A stretch of DNA of 35,407 bases from assembly GCF_009295515.1 (NCBI RefSeq), contig NZ_RQVV01000001.1, forward strand, positions 1 through 35,407, given 5' to 3'. Below are positions 17,068 to 26,065 of this stretch, in pieces (within the stretch, counting starts at the first letter, position 1; each line of letters starts with the position of its first letter). This DNA is from Erwinia endophytica. Lineage in GTDB: Bacteria > Pseudomonadota > Gammaproteobacteria > Enterobacterales > Enterobacteriaceae. The notes beneath the pieces are model-generated. The model saw nothing but the letters and a program-made list of their open reading frames with translations, was not told the DNA's origin and searched no databases. The translations under genes and the position numbers were made by a program.

Positions 17068-17087
17068 TTAATTAATCGATTAATTAA
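17068..17087. promoter_or_regulatory. Perfect 20-bp palindrome, putative TetR operator inside the operon
   Basis: TTAATTAATC-GATTAATTAA is a perfect palindrome with 10-base arms in the gap between the ATPase and permease genes. On the minus strand TTGACT stands just upstream of it with AT-rich -10-like sequence inside it, so it may cover an internal promoter. The local AT content contrasts with the GC-rich genes on both sides. Confidence 0.7.
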
Positions 17088-17130
17088 CATCGTGAGTCAG
17101 TGAAGTCAATGGCCTTTACTACCTTATCGA

Positions 17131-17901
17131 TTACAAAATTCGTGTGAGGAAATCCCGCGTGCGCGGATGTGCAGGGGTACTGAAAATGGTCTGGGGCGCC
17201 CCGGTTTCCACGATGGCGCCGTTATCCATAAACGCCACTTTTGATGCCACATCACGGGCAAAAGACATCTCATGGGTGACAATCACCATCGTCATCCCCT
17301 CTTCGGCTAAACGGCGCATGACTGCCAGTACTTCTCCCACCAGTTCGGGATCCAGTGCCGAAGTCGGTTCATCAAACAACATCAATGTCGGTTTCATCGC
17401 CAACGCCCGGGCTATCGCCACCCGCTGTTGCTGCCCGCCGGACAGCGCCGATGGGTAGGCATGATAGCGGTGGCTCAGTCCAACGCGATCCAGTAACGCT
17501 TCAGCCTCCTGACGGGCCTGCGCTTTCGGGATCTTTTTCACCGTCACGGGCGCTTCCATCACATTTTCCAGCGCAGTCATATGTGCGAACAGATTGAAAC
17601 GCTGGAACACCATACCGATGTGCATGCGCTTACGTGCCACTTCCGCTTCTTTCAGCTCGTACAGGCGATCACCTTCCCGCCGGTAACCCACCATCTCGCC
17701 ATCAACATACAACGCGCCGCCGTCGATCTTCTCCAGATGATTAATACAGCGCAGGAAGGTCGACTTGCCCGAGCCGGAAGGCCCGATCAAACACACCACA
17801 TCTCCACTATCGATAGTCAGATCAACGCCTTTAAGGATCTCGACACCGTTAAACGATTTCCTCACCTGGTGCGCTTCCACCACCGTGGTTGTTGCTGCCA
17901 T
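17131..17901 (-). CDS. Polar amino-acid ABC transporter ATP-binding protein
   Basis: A 256-residue GlnQ/HisP-type ATPase. Walker [10 protein letters not shown] is at 40-48, the signature LSGGQQQR at 153-160, Walker B LMLFDE at 173-178, and the switch histidine in [14 protein letters not shown]. It couples ATP hydrolysis to uptake with the permease and binding protein in the same operon. It starts 18 bases after the SDR stop, so transporter and enzyme genes are interleaved. Confidence 0.93.
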   Translation of the reverse strand: MAATTTVVEAHQVRKSFNGVEILKGVDLTIDSGDVVCLIGPSGSGKSTFLRCINHLEKIDGGALYVDGEMVGYRREGDRLYELKEAEVARKRMHIGMVFQRFNLFAHMTALENVMEAPVTVKKIPKAQARQEAEALLDRVGLSHRYHAYPSALSGGQQQRVAIARALAMKPTLMLFDEPTSALDPELVGEVLAVMRRLAEEGMTMVIVTHEMSFARDVASKVAFMDNGAIVETGAPQTIFSTPAHPRTRDFLTRIL

Positions 17902-17919
17902 AGCTTTCCCCCTGTCTGG

Positions 17920-18720
17920 TTACTGCGTCATATACCAGCTACTGATTCCGCCGCCGTCCACCACCAGCATCTGTCCCGTTATGTAGCTGGCGGCACTGGA
18001 TGCCAGGAAACAAACGGTTTGCGCAATTTCTTCCGGCGTACCGGCTCGCTTAAGTGGTAAGCGAGCCACCTCGGCGGCCAGTTCCGGCTCCTGCTGTTGC
18101 CAGTCTGAATCTGCCGGACGGACCGGCCCCGGGCTGACACCGCAAACGCGGATCCCCAGCGGCGCCCACTCCAGCGCCATTTGCTGCGTCAGATTGACGA
18201 TTGCCGCTTTTGCCGGGCCGTAAGCCCCGGCGTTGGGATAACAACGGTGCGCAGAGGCGCCGGCAATATTGATAACCACCCCGCCCCTCGACATGCGTTT
18301 GACCACTTCCGTGGTCACCACAAAGGTGCCGTTAAGATTAGCGTTAACCACTCGCTGCCACTGTTCATCCGTCAGTGAGAGCAGCGGTGCATGCGCGTTG
18401 GCGCCGGCATTGTTGACCAGCAGTTGAATGCCGCCCAACACCTGGTTGATGTCCTGTATGGCGGCGGTGACTTCTGCCCGAACCGTCATATCCGCCAGCC
18501 AGAAACCGGCTTTCACTCCCTGGCCGCGCAGCAAATCAACCGCCTGTTCCGCCGATTCACGGTCCGACCTGACCAGTAATGCAATATTGACGCCATAGCT
18601 GGCGAGTGTCTGCGCAATCGCCAGTCCGAGGCCTTTTGAACCGCCGGTTATCAGCGCGGTTTTTCCGCTCAGACCGTGCATAATCAGCGCCTGCGGATAA
18701 CGTGCGGTTAACCCGAGCAT
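17920..18720 (-). CDS. Short-chain dehydrogenase/reductase (SDR)
   Basis: A 266-residue classical SDR: cofactor loop TGGSKGLG at 25-32, NNAG at 103-106, catalytic Ser156 (AGASAH), Tyr167 and Lys171 (YGPAK), and the C-terminal ITGQMLVVDGGG. The ATG at 18720 has a strong GGAGGA ribosome site inside the end of the flavoprotein gene, giving a 13-base overlap; a further ATG at 18681 is possible. NAD(P)-dependent oxidation of an alcohol or reduction of a ketone in the pathway is inferred from context. Confidence 0.9.
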   Translation of the reverse strand: MLGLTARYPQALIMHGLSGKTALITGGSKGLGLAIAQTLASYGVNIALLVRSDRESAEQAVDLLRGQGVKAGFWLADMTVRAEVTAAIQDINQVLGGIQLLVNNAGANAHAPLLSLTDEQWQRVVNANLNGTFVVTTEVVKRMSRGGVVINIAGASAHRCYPNAGAYGPAKAAIVNLTQQMALEWAPLGIRVCGVSPGPVRPADSDWQQQEPELAAEVARLPLKRAGTPEEIAQTVCFLASSAASYITGQMLVVDGGGISSWYMTQ

Positions 18721-20378
18721 GGTTGTTCCTCCGGATAGATTTCGCTGGGGTGACGTGCCGCGTCGGCGACGTCTGCAGCCAATGTTCGCCCACAGATATA
18801 GCCCCACGTCAGGTTAGGCCCCAGCGTGGTGCCCGCGCCAACGGCCCGCGTACCAATGGGATTCGCCATCCCCACTCCCGCGCAGAACAGCCCCTGGATG
18901 ATCCTGCCATCCTGATGACGCACCCGCCCCTGTTCATCCGTACGCGGCCCGCCCTTGGTGGCCAAAAAGGTTCGGTTGAAAGGCACGGCGATAAACGGCG
19001 CGCGTTCAATTGGTAGCAGACCGCCGCGCAACCGCGTATCACTTTTACCGTGCGCCGAAGAGAGATGGCGCTGAAAATCCTGATCTTCGCCATGCGGGCA
19101 GAAACCGTTAAAACGGTTGACGGTCTCCTGCAGCGCAGCCACCGGTAACGCCAGTTCAGCCGCCAGTTCACTCAGTGTGTCGGCCTTACGCAGCCACCCC
19201 GGGCTACGCCAGGCGTAATAACGCAGTAACGGCGACCGTCTCAGCAGACGGGCATCGGCAATCATCCACACCGGCAACTGCAGCGGCATCCCGTGCTGAT
19301 CACGCTGGTCCAGCGCTTCGCCGAGGTTAAAGGTGAACTCATTGACAAACCGCCTGCCATGCCGGTTAACCAGAATGGCATTCGGCTCATATTGAAAAAA
19401 CACCGACAGGCCATAAGGCTCGCCCATGTAGCGCGCCGGAATGCCGCCGCCCATATTGGCCTGATCCATATGCGCCAGTGCGGCACCAATCTCTTCAGCC
19501 ATGCGATGACCATCGCCGGTATTGCTACGCGGACTGGCGATAAAATCCGTCGCGCCAGGAAAATGCGCGGTGCGCCGTTGCGCGTCCCATTCGAATCCAC
19601 CACAGGCCAGCACCACGCCTCGCGTGGTACTCACCTGCAACAGCTTGCCATGCTGGCTGAGTACTGCGCCGCTGACCTGGTGATCACCACGGGTGAGCAG
19701 CTTCACCACCTGCGCATCGGTTTCAATCCGACAACCAAGCCGACGACACCCTTCCAGCAGCCCGGTTATCAATGCCGCACCTTTGGTACGCGTACGGGTC
19801 AATGCCCGCCAGGCCAGTTTAGGCGCCATTCGCAGACTTTCACGCAGCGGATGGTGCCAGATATCCAGACCAATCGTTTCGTGATAGGTATACAACTGCG
19901 GCAAGGGCGAAGGCCGAATTTTCCAGCGTTTTTCCGCCAGCGTACTGGCCCGCAGCGGCAAGGGCGCAACCATCCGCCCCCACGCTTTTGCTCCGGCAAT
20001 CTCCGCCAGCGGATCGCCTTCAGAGGTCAGCGCAAAGCGCAGCGGCGTATGCTGTTCCACAAACTGCAGCATTTCACCCGCGCTGTCGACGAAGGCCTGC
20101 CAGAGCGGCGACTCGGTTGCCGCCCAACCCGGCGGCGCACTGTCGGACAGATAACGCATCACCTCCGCTGACGAGTCAACGATGCCGGCTGCCCGGGCAT
20201 GATGGTTAACCGGAACCCAGGTCGCGCCGCCGGACATCGCTGTGGTGCCCCCCAACCAGACAGATTTTTCCGCGACGATAACCGACAGCCCCGCAGCAGC
20301 GCTGCGCAACGCGGCACTGAGCGCCGCGCCACCGGAGCCGACAACCAGCACATCGCAGTGCAGTCTGTGCTCATCCAT
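18708..20378 (-). CDS. FAD-dependent flavoprotein (fumarate reductase/KSTD-like)
   Basis: A 556-residue soluble flavoprotein. The FAD dinucleotide fold is at the N-terminus (VLVVGSGGAALSAALRSAAA, then EKSVWLGGTTAMSGGATWVP) and the second FAD motif is near the C-terminus (LFCAGVGMANPIGTRAVGAG). This matches the fumarate reductase flavoprotein / 3-ketosteroid dehydrogenase family, which inserts or reduces C-C double bonds next to a carbonyl. There is no signal peptide and no cytochrome domain. It lies ten bases downstream of the binding-protein gene, ahead of the SDR gene. Confidence 0.9.
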   Translation of the reverse strand: MDEHRLHCDVLVVGSGGAALSAALRSAAAGLSVIVAEKSVWLGGTTAMSGGATWVPVNHHARAAGIVDSSAEVMRYLSDSAPPGWAATESPLWQAFVDSAGEMLQFVEQHTPLRFALTSEGDPLAEIAGAKAWGRMVAPLPLRASTLAEKRWKIRPSPLPQLYTYHETIGLDIWHHPLRESLRMAPKLAWRALTRTRTKGAALITGLLEGCRRLGCRIETDAQVVKLLTRGDHQVSGAVLSQHGKLLQVSTTRGVVLACGGFEWDAQRRTAHFPGATDFIASPRSNTGDGHRMAEEIGAALAHMDQANMGGGIPARYMGEPYGLSVFFQYEPNAILVNRHGRRFVNEFTFNLGEALDQRDQHGMPLQLPVWMIADARLLRRSPLLRYYAWRSPGWLRKADTLSELAAELALPVAALQETVNRFNGFCPHGEDQDFQRHLSSAHGKSDTRLRGGLLPIERAPFIAVPFNRTFLATKGGPRTDEQGRVRHQDGRIIQGLFCAGVGMANPIGTRAVGAGTTLGPNLTWGYICGRTLAADVADAARHPSEIYPEEQPCSG

Positions 20379-20388
20379 CGGCCCCCCC

Positions 20389-21279
20389 TTACAGCGGCTG
20401 AGTACTGGTCAGGTTAATCCCCGGTCTTTCCAGTTTCATCGGGCTGAGGTGCCACTTGTCCATCACACGGTCATAAGTACCATTTTGAATCAGTACCGCC
20501 ATCGCTTTGTGCAGCACATCCGCCAGTTGCTGGTTCTGATGCGCGACCACGATCCCCAGATAGTATTTCGGCATTAACGGCATGTTGATAGTCCGGATTG
20601 GCTTCGGTGCTTTGCGCTTAATATCATCGACGGACGCGGCATCATTCAGCACAAAATCAACCCGACCAGCATAAAGTGCGAGCAGCACCGCATCCGCTGA
20701 AGCCAGAGTGACTTTCTGAATGGCGGGCTGGCCATTTTTAGTGCAGTTAGGTGAGTAGATTTCATCAATCGCATGCTCGAAGTCAGTCCCGGTCTGCAAA
20801 CCGACCTTCAGGCCGCACAGCGTCAGTGGGTCGGCTTTGATGGTTTTTTCCGTCGCCAGGGTATACACCTCACTGGTGGCGTAGGCGTAATTGACAAACG
20901 TCACTTGTTTTTCCCGCTCCAGACTGTCGGAAATACACTCCACGGCCAGATCAAAGCGGCCGCTCTTTACCCCTGGGATCAAGCCATCAAAGTCGATCGA
21001 AACGGGTTTCACCGTCACCCCCAGCACCTGCCCCAGCGCGTTCCACAAATCCGGCTCGAAACCAACCATCGTTTTGTTATCTTCCGCAAACGATTCACAA
21101 GGTGGATAGTGCGCGTCTGTGACCAGGTTGAGGGTTTTACTACTGCGGATTTTTTCAGGCAATTGCGCGTGCAGCGCGGCATCCATCGCCAGTGGTTTAT
21201 CGGCTGCAGAGACAGACAGCGAAAAAGCGCCAAAACAGCAGGCAGTGATGGCGCTTAGTAACAATGTTTTCATTCTCAT
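20389..21279 (-). CDS. Polar amino-acid ABC transporter substrate-binding protein
   Basis: A 296-residue periplasmic binding protein with a clear signal peptide (MRMKTLLLSAITACCFGAF, cleavage near SVSAADK). The family-3 pattern follows: LNLVTDAHYPPCESF, MVGFEPDLWNALGQVLGV, FDGLIPGVKSGRFDLAVECIS. It captures the substrate for the permease and ATPase encoded downstream. It is the first gene of the ten-gene operon. The leader is about 100 bases from the predicted sigma-54 start, and a second in-frame ATG lies two codons in. Confidence 0.92.
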   Translation of the reverse strand: MRMKTLLLSAITACCFGAFSLSVSAADKPLAMDAALHAQLPEKIRSSKTLNLVTDAHYPPCESFAEDNKTMVGFEPDLWNALGQVLGVTVKPVSIDFDGLIPGVKSGRFDLAVECISDSLEREKQVTFVNYAYATSEVYTLATEKTIKADPLTLCGLKVGLQTGTDFEHAIDEIYSPNCTKNGQPAIQKVTLASADAVLLALYAGRVDFVLNDAASVDDIKRKAPKPIRTINMPLMPKYYLGIVVAHQNQQLADVLHKAMAVLIQNGTYDRVMDKWHLSPMKLERPGINLTSTQPL

Positions 21280-21392
21280 GCTGTTAACTCCGGATAAGAA
21301 GGCGTTACGCCTGAAGGCCCTGATGATAAAAAAGCAATAAGCGAATCAGAACGTTGCCAGTCACCCACTCCGCACGTTCCTGGCTGAATATT

Positions 21393-21408
21393 TGCAATGC
21401 CCGTGCCA
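21393..21408 (-). promoter_or_regulatory. Sigma-54 promoter 2 (-24/-12), full consensus
   Basis: On the minus strand ATGGCACG-N4-TTGCA matches the sigma-54 consensus TGGCACG-N4-TTGCA completely with correct spacing. The predicted start is near 21382, with the binding-protein ATG at 21279. A palindrome copy (21413-21432) lies just upstream of the -24 box. Confidence 0.88.
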
Positions 21409-21412
21409 TTTT

Positions 21413-21432
21413 TTAAATAACTAGTTAATTAA
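21413..21432. promoter_or_regulatory. Putative TetR operator, copy 5
   Basis: TTAAATAACT-AGTTAATTAA: arms are inverted repeats at 9 of 10 positions, and it matches 15 of 20 positions of the reference palindrome, with the outer arms conserved. It lies four bases upstream of the -24 element, like copy 1 at promoter 1. Confidence 0.5.
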
Positions 21433-21493
21433 TTACTGAACAAGACGTTGCCTGCTATTGCATTTTTCTGTATCGAGAAACAGCGGTTAAATG

Positions 21494-21532
21494 ATCACCA
21501 CAACGGTGCAATATGCCGCATTTTCTGGTGCA
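21494..21532. promoter_or_regulatory. NtrC-like enhancer upstream of sigma-54 promoter 2
   Basis: ATCACC-N5-GGTGCA (21494-21510) matches 10 of 12 bases of the NtrC consensus TGCACC-N5-GGTGCA. A second GGTGCA half-site (21527-21532) lies 22 bases further on, about two helical turns. The pair is 90-130 bases upstream of the -24 element, the usual enhancer distance for NtrC. Confidence 0.5.
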
Positions 21533-21688
21533 GCGTAGATCAGCAGGCAAACCGTTTATCCGCCATCAAAAACCCTGACGGCTTCACATTTCCTGGTCGT
21601 TCCACGGACACTTGACGGAATCTCGTCTAAAGTTTGTTTCAACGTCAATCGGTTACGGATCACCGGATCCAGACATGGAGAACTAGCA

Positions 21689-23356
21689 ATGCAAAGTGTC
21701 GCAAAACGTCAATGGAAAACCATTCTGGCATTCCCCCTGTTGGTCGCTACGCTAAGTCCGTTAAATACAGTCAAAGCCGCCGAACCACAGCAGCACATGC
21801 TGAGTGATGCGCCACAGCCGCCCGATATTCGCTTAGGGCCATTGTTCCATGCCGTTCAGGCGGCAAAAATTTTCCCTGACCAAAAAACCTTTGCGGATGC
21901 CATTCCCAAAAGTGACCCCAGCTCAATCCTCGCTGACTGGCAAATGCAGAAAACTCAGCGCAATTTCGATCTGCGTTACTTTGTGACGACCAACTTCATC
22001 CTGCCAGCCAACCGTGAAAAATATGTACCGCCCGCCGGACAAAGCCTGCGTGACCACATTGACAGTCTGTGGCCGGTACTCACCCGTAGCGCCATCCAAA
22101 CCAATCAGTGGGATTCATTGTTGGCGTTGCCAAAACCCTATGTGGTGCCTGGCGGCCGCTTTCGCGAGGTGTATTACTGGGATAGCTATTTCACCATGCT
22201 CGGTCTGGCCGAAAGCGGCCACTGGGATCTCGTGCAAAATATGGTCGAGAATTTCGCCTCATTGCTGGATCAATATGGCCACATCCCTAACGGTAACCGT
22301 AGCTACTATCTGAGTCGGTCCCAGCCGCCATTCTTCAGCATGATGGTTGATCTGCTGGCGCAGCATCAAGGCGACAGCGTCTACACCAGGTATCTGACTG
22401 AAATGAAAAAAGAATATGATTACTGGATGGCTGATGCCGACAAGCTCAAACCAGGCGAAGCCAGCCAACGTGTCGTGAAACTGCACGATGGCGCCCTGCT
22501 TAACCGCTACTGGGATTCACGTGATGTTCCACGCACTGAATCGTATATGGATGATATCGCTACCGCGCAAAAAGCGGCCGCGCGCACTCACCGCGAGTTG
22601 TACCGTGACCTGCGGGCCGGTGCGGCTTCAGGCTGGGATTTCAGCTCACGCTGGTTCGCCACACCAGGTGATATTTCCACTATCCAGACCACCCGCATTA
22701 TCCCGGTCGATCTCAACTCGCTGATGTTCCATCTGGAGCAGACCCTCGCCCACGCTAACCAGTTAGCAAAAAACACCGAAGCCAGCCAACGTTTCGAGCA
22801 TCTGGCGCAGCAACGTCAGGAGGCAATCAACCACTACCTGTGGGATAACCAACATGGCTGGTATGCCGATTATGACTGGCAGAAAGCTGCTGTTCGTCCC
22901 CAACTGACCGCGGCAGCCCTGTTTCCTCTTTATTTGCAAGTGGCAACGGACGAACAAGCCGCCAAAACAGCGACAGCGGTACAGACTCAGTTGGTGAAAG
23001 AAGGCGGGCTGGTGACCACGACCCAACACAATGGCCAACAATGGGATGCGCCCAATGGGTGGGCGCCGCTGCAGTGGGCTGCTGTCGAAGGCCTTAACCA
23101 TTACGGTAAACAAGCGCTGGCGAAGGACATTGCCTTGCGCTTCCTGAAAAATGTGCAAACCACCTACGATAAGGAACACAAGTTGGTAGAAAAATATGTG
23201 GTTGAGGGACTGGGCGGCGGCGGCGGCGGCGGCGGCGAATATCCTCTGCAGGATGGTTTTGGCTGGACCAATGGCGTGACACTTAAACTGCTGGATCTTT
23301 ACTGTCCGAAAAACATCACCTGCAATAACGTCAGTGATATCACCCAAGATCAATAA
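21689..23356 (+). CDS. treA: Periplasmic alpha,alpha-trehalase
   Basis: A 555-residue GH37 trehalase with a signal peptide (cleavage near VKAAEPQ). It has both family signatures: [15 protein letters not shown] (154-168) and [10 protein letters not shown] (about 451-460), plus GWDFSSRW (near 315), which carries the catalytic Asp, and EKYVVEG (near 501) with the catalytic Glu. It splits trehalose to glucose in the periplasm. GGAGA lies eight bases before the ATG. Eight consecutive GGC codons (23213-23236) extend the glycine loop before [13 protein letters not shown]. The length is normal, so the gene is likely intact. Confidence 0.96.
   Translation: MQSVAKRQWKTILAFPLLVATLSPLNTVKAAEPQQHMLSDAPQPPDIRLGPLFHAVQAAKIFPDQKTFADAIPKSDPSSILADWQMQKTQRNFDLRYFVTTNFILPANREKYVPPAGQSLRDHIDSLWPVLTRSAIQTNQWDSLLALPKPYVVPGGRFREVYYWDSYFTMLGLAESGHWDLVQNMVENFASLLDQYGHIPNGNRSYYLSRSQPPFFSMMVDLLAQHQGDSVYTRYLTEMKKEYDYWMADADKLKPGEASQRVVKLHDGALLNRYWDSRDVPRTESYMDDIATAQKAAARTHRELYRDLRAGAASGWDFSSRWFATPGDISTIQTTRIIPVDLNSLMFHLEQTLAHANQLAKNTEASQRFEHLAQQRQEAINHYLWDNQHGWYADYDWQKAAVRPQLTAAALFPLYLQVATDEQAAKTATAVQTQLVKEGGLVTTTQHNGQQWDAPNGWAPLQWAAVEGLNHYGKQALAKDIALRFLKNVQTTYDKEHKLVEKYVVEGLGGGGGGGGEYPLQDGFGWTNGVTLKLLDLYCPKNITCNNVSDITQDQ
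23213..23236 (+). repeat. (GGC)8 microsatellite inside treA
   Basis: Eight GGC codons in a row give eight glycines in a loop that is glycine-rich in the family anyway. Slippage would change glycine number in frame. Confidence 0.85.
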
Positions 23357-23384
23357 TATACCGGCAGTGTTCAGATGCGTGCAA

Positions 23385-23417
23385 AAAAGGGAGACCATGA
23401 GGCCTCCCTTCTCTTTA
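23385..23417. terminator. Rho-independent terminator after treA
   Basis: AAGGGAG ... CTCCCTT forms a 7-bp stem preceded by A6 and followed by a T-rich tail. It lies between the convergent treA and YmgE-like genes and may serve both. Confidence 0.7.
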
Positions 23418-23428
23418 TTCCAGGAGTA

Positions 23429-23677
23429 TCAACTTTTGATTTTGCGGTAAATCCACAACACCACAATGGCGCCAATCACTGCGACCACAAAGCTGCTAAA
23501 GTTAAAACCATCTACCTTACCATGACCAAACAGAGTGCTGATCCAGCCCCCGACTACCGCACCAACAATCCCCAGGATAATGGTAATTATCAACCCACCG
23601 CCATCACGGCCCGGCATAATCCATTTAGCAATAATTCCAGCGATTAGACCGAAAATGATCCAGAACAAAACACCCAT
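23429..23677 (-). CDS. GlsB/YeaQ/YmgE family stress-response membrane protein
   Basis: An 82-residue protein with three hydrophobic helices and the family motifs (LFWIIFGLIAGIIAKWIMPG, ILGIVGAVVGGWIS, VVAVIGAIVVLWIYRK). The transglycosylase-associated/GlsB family is induced by stress, and its biochemical role is unknown. AGGAG lies seven bases before the ATG. In E. coli a paralogue (ymgE) also lies near treA. Confidence 0.9.
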   Translation of the reverse strand: MGVLFWIIFGLIAGIIAKWIMPGRDGGGLIITIILGIVGAVVGGWISTLFGHGKVDGFNFSSFVVAVIGAIVVLWIYRKIKS

Positions 23678-23821
23678 TTACTGCTCCTGTATTTTCTACT
23701 GTTAAGACAGCTATAGTATAGGTCAGAATTCTAACCCCGTGATTTAAAGCCAAACTTTTTTAAAAAAAAGCCTAAAAAGCGGACGACAATACAGAGAAAA
23801 CTGGGCAGACAATGGTTTAAA

Positions 23822-24484
23822 TCAACTCATTGACGATGATCCCATAGAGCGGTAAGCCGTGTTGACTTTCCAGAGATAACGCGAAGCCTGGGCTGCCGGA
23901 TGCTTATTCTGGACGTACTGATAAAACGCTTCCGGAGTCATTGAATTGATCATGGCAATCGCCCGATCCCGATCACGCGAGAAGATCCTTAGCAACGCGC
24001 CCGCGCCATTGGCATAAGCAACAATTGTCGCATAGCGCAATGTCTCCGGGTTACGAATGCCTGCCAGCGACTGCTCCTGCAATATTTTCAAGTACGCCGT
24101 GCCAATATCAATGTTCTTTACTGGATCACGTAACTCAGAACTGGTTGGTTGGCCATGCCGTCCCTGCACCCGATACACTTCACGTCCCGCTGTAGAGGCT
24201 TTAATCTGCATCAATCCAATAGCATTCGACTTGCTGACCACGGTGGGATTACCGCCTGACTCAACCATAATTATTGCATCAACCAGTTTCGGGTCGATGC
24301 CATAATTATGGGCCGCATTTTCGGTAAACAGCGACCAGCCCTGCGCCTCTTTTTCTTCTGGCTCCTCTGGAACCTGGGGGAGCAGAAACCTCTGCTGCTG
24401 GATAACAGTCTGTTTAGGGGGTTCACTGGCACACCCCGCCAGCATCAGCACACCCAATATGACCACTGATTTCACGCTTCTCAC
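23822..24484 (-). CDS. emtA: Membrane-bound endolytic murein transglycosylase E
   Basis: A 220-residue lipoprotein. The signal peptide ends in the lipobox LAGC (15-18). The SLT-type catalytic domain has the active-site Glu75 in VESGGNP, followed by SKSNAIGLMQIKAS and YANGAGALLR. It cleaves peptidoglycan glycan strands from the outer membrane side. The start is GTG at 24484 with GGAGG eleven bases upstream. It is divergent from ldcA as in E. coli. Confidence 0.93.
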   Translation of the reverse strand: MRSVKSVVILGVLMLAGCASEPPKQTVIQQQRFLLPQVPEEPEEKEAQGWSLFTENAAHNYGIDPKLVDAIIMVESGGNPTVVSKSNAIGLMQIKASTAGREVYRVQGRHGQPTSSELRDPVKNIDIGTAYLKILQEQSLAGIRNPETLRYATIVAYANGAGALLRIFSRDRDRAIAMINSMTPEAFYQYVQNKHPAAQASRYLWKVNTAYRSMGSSSMS

Positions 24485-24764
24485 GCTATATTTTTCCTCC
24501 GAGCCTTCGCCTCGCGCTTATGATAACTGCCATCGGCCAACAGAAAATTACCGTAACTCCGAATTTCTACTGTCAGACGGTGACTTCAGACCGACTTTTC
24601 GTCATTATCAGCCGTATTAGATCGCCAGTGACGTAAAATGGTTCATCTGCACTGCGTAAAAATCACACAATTTGCAGCAAAAGGCGAATTTTTTTATCCC
24701 TGAGCATCTGAAGGTTGTTGAAAAGCAGCCATTCCTGTGCTGCATTGAAGGTAAAGTGAAGATT

Positions 24765-25697
24765 ATGTCAGTGACTCCCCGTTCTTTCCATCTGATTGCG
24801 CCTTCTGGCTATTGTCATAACCAACAAGCGGCACAACGGGCCGTTGGACGACTGCAAAACCAGGGACATGTGGTCGAAAACACAGCAGTGATTTCGCGCC
24901 GCGAGCAGCGTTTCGCCGGCAATGATGCCGAGCGCCTGGCGGACTTACATCAGTTGATCCAACCTGACTGCCAGGCGGATATTGTGCTGGTCGTACGCGG
25001 CGGCTACGGCGCAACTCGCCTGCTCCCCCATTTTGATGCAACCGCTCTGGCTGCCCGTTTGGCGACACATCCTCTGGCCATTTGCGGCCACAGCGACTTT
25101 ACGGCAATACAACTGGCTTTACTGCAGCAAGGTGCCATTACCTTCAGCGGCCCGATGCTGGCAGGCAACTTTGGCGCAGAAACGTTATCTGATTTCACTG
25201 TTGATAACTTTTGGCGCGCGCTGACGTCGCCTGAATTGACTATTGAATGGCAGGCTGAGCGGCAAATACCGCAAATTGCTGTCTCTGGCACTGTATGGGG
25301 CGGTAATCTGGCCATGCTCTGTTCGTTGATTGGTACGCCCTGGATGCCGCAAATTGAAGATGGCATTCTGGTGATCGAGGATGTGAACGAGCATCCATTC
25401 CGCGTGGAAAGAATGCTATTGCAACTGGCACAGACGGGCGTACTGACCCGACAGAAGGCCATTGTAACTGGGAGTTTTACGGGGGCAACATTGACGGATT
25501 ATGATCATGGCTACGACTTCGACAGTGTCTGGGACTTGATTCATCAACTCACCGGTCTGCCGCTGGTCAGTGGACTGAAATTTGGCCATCACTGGCATAC
25601 TGTCACATTGCCGCTGGGCGCTCAGGGGCATTTGCAGGTTAATGGCACCCACAGCACACTAACGCTCTCAGGGCATCCGACACTGCCAGCGGTTTGA
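24765..25697 (+). CDS. ldcA: L,D-carboxypeptidase (murein tetrapeptide carboxypeptidase)
   Basis: A 310-residue S66-family peptidase. The nucleophile Ser110 is in CGHSDFTA, with the glutamate region LVIEDVNEHPFRVERMLLQL and the histidine region KFGHHWHTVTLPLGA. It removes the terminal D-Ala from recycled murein tetrapeptides in the cytoplasm. The ATG at 24765 (SD GTGAAG) gives the family length (E. coli about 304); the upstream ATG at 24672 would add 31 atypical residues. Confidence 0.95.
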   Translation: MSVTPRSFHLIAPSGYCHNQQAAQRAVGRLQNQGHVVENTAVISRREQRFAGNDAERLADLHQLIQPDCQADIVLVVRGGYGATRLLPHFDATALAARLATHPLAICGHSDFTAIQLALLQQGAITFSGPMLAGNFGAETLSDFTVDNFWRALTSPELTIEWQAERQIPQIAVSGTVWGGNLAMLCSLIGTPWMPQIEDGILVIEDVNEHPFRVERMLLQLAQTGVLTRQKAIVTGSFTGATLTDYDHGYDFDSVWDLIHQLTGLPLVSGLKFGHHWHTVTLPLGAQGHLQVNGTHSTLTLSGHPTLPAV

Positions 25698-25864
25698 AGG
25701 ATAAAGGATATCGTCTGCGCGACATGAATAAGACGTGATGGTGTTTACCGGTACGAACTCTCTCACATCTGCAATCAGTTCTTGCCTGCCAGTGTCGCGT
25801 TTTGAGTGAAGCCACTGGGCAAAGGTGAATAAATCCTTTTTAGATCCAGGCGTCTGCTGAGGTG

Positions 25865-26065
25865 CTATTCTTTCGCTCGCTGGGCTATTTCGGCATACAG
25901 CAGCTCATAAACCCGGGCCGCATGGGCTGAACTGTCCTTCAACATCTTGATCGCCTCTTCCAGCGATTGCGGTTCAATCTGCCCCACAATACGCCAACCC
26001 AGCGCGATATTTTTCGCTTCTTCCAGTCGATCGGGCTGATGTTCTTCAAACGCAGCGTCTGACAC
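25865..26065 (-). CDS. Small hypothetical protein (66 aa)
   Basis: A soluble, helical 66-residue protein (MSDAAFEEHQPDRLEEAKN ... EEAIKMLKDSSAHAARVYEL). The start is GTG at 26065 with GAGGA eight bases upstream, which supports a real gene. I do not recognise the family. It lies convergent to ldcA and divergent from the small membrane protein at 26451. Confidence 0.7.
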   Translation of the reverse strand: MSDAAFEEHQPDRLEEAKNIALGWRIVGQIEPQSLEEAIKMLKDSSAHAARVYELLYAEIAQRAKE

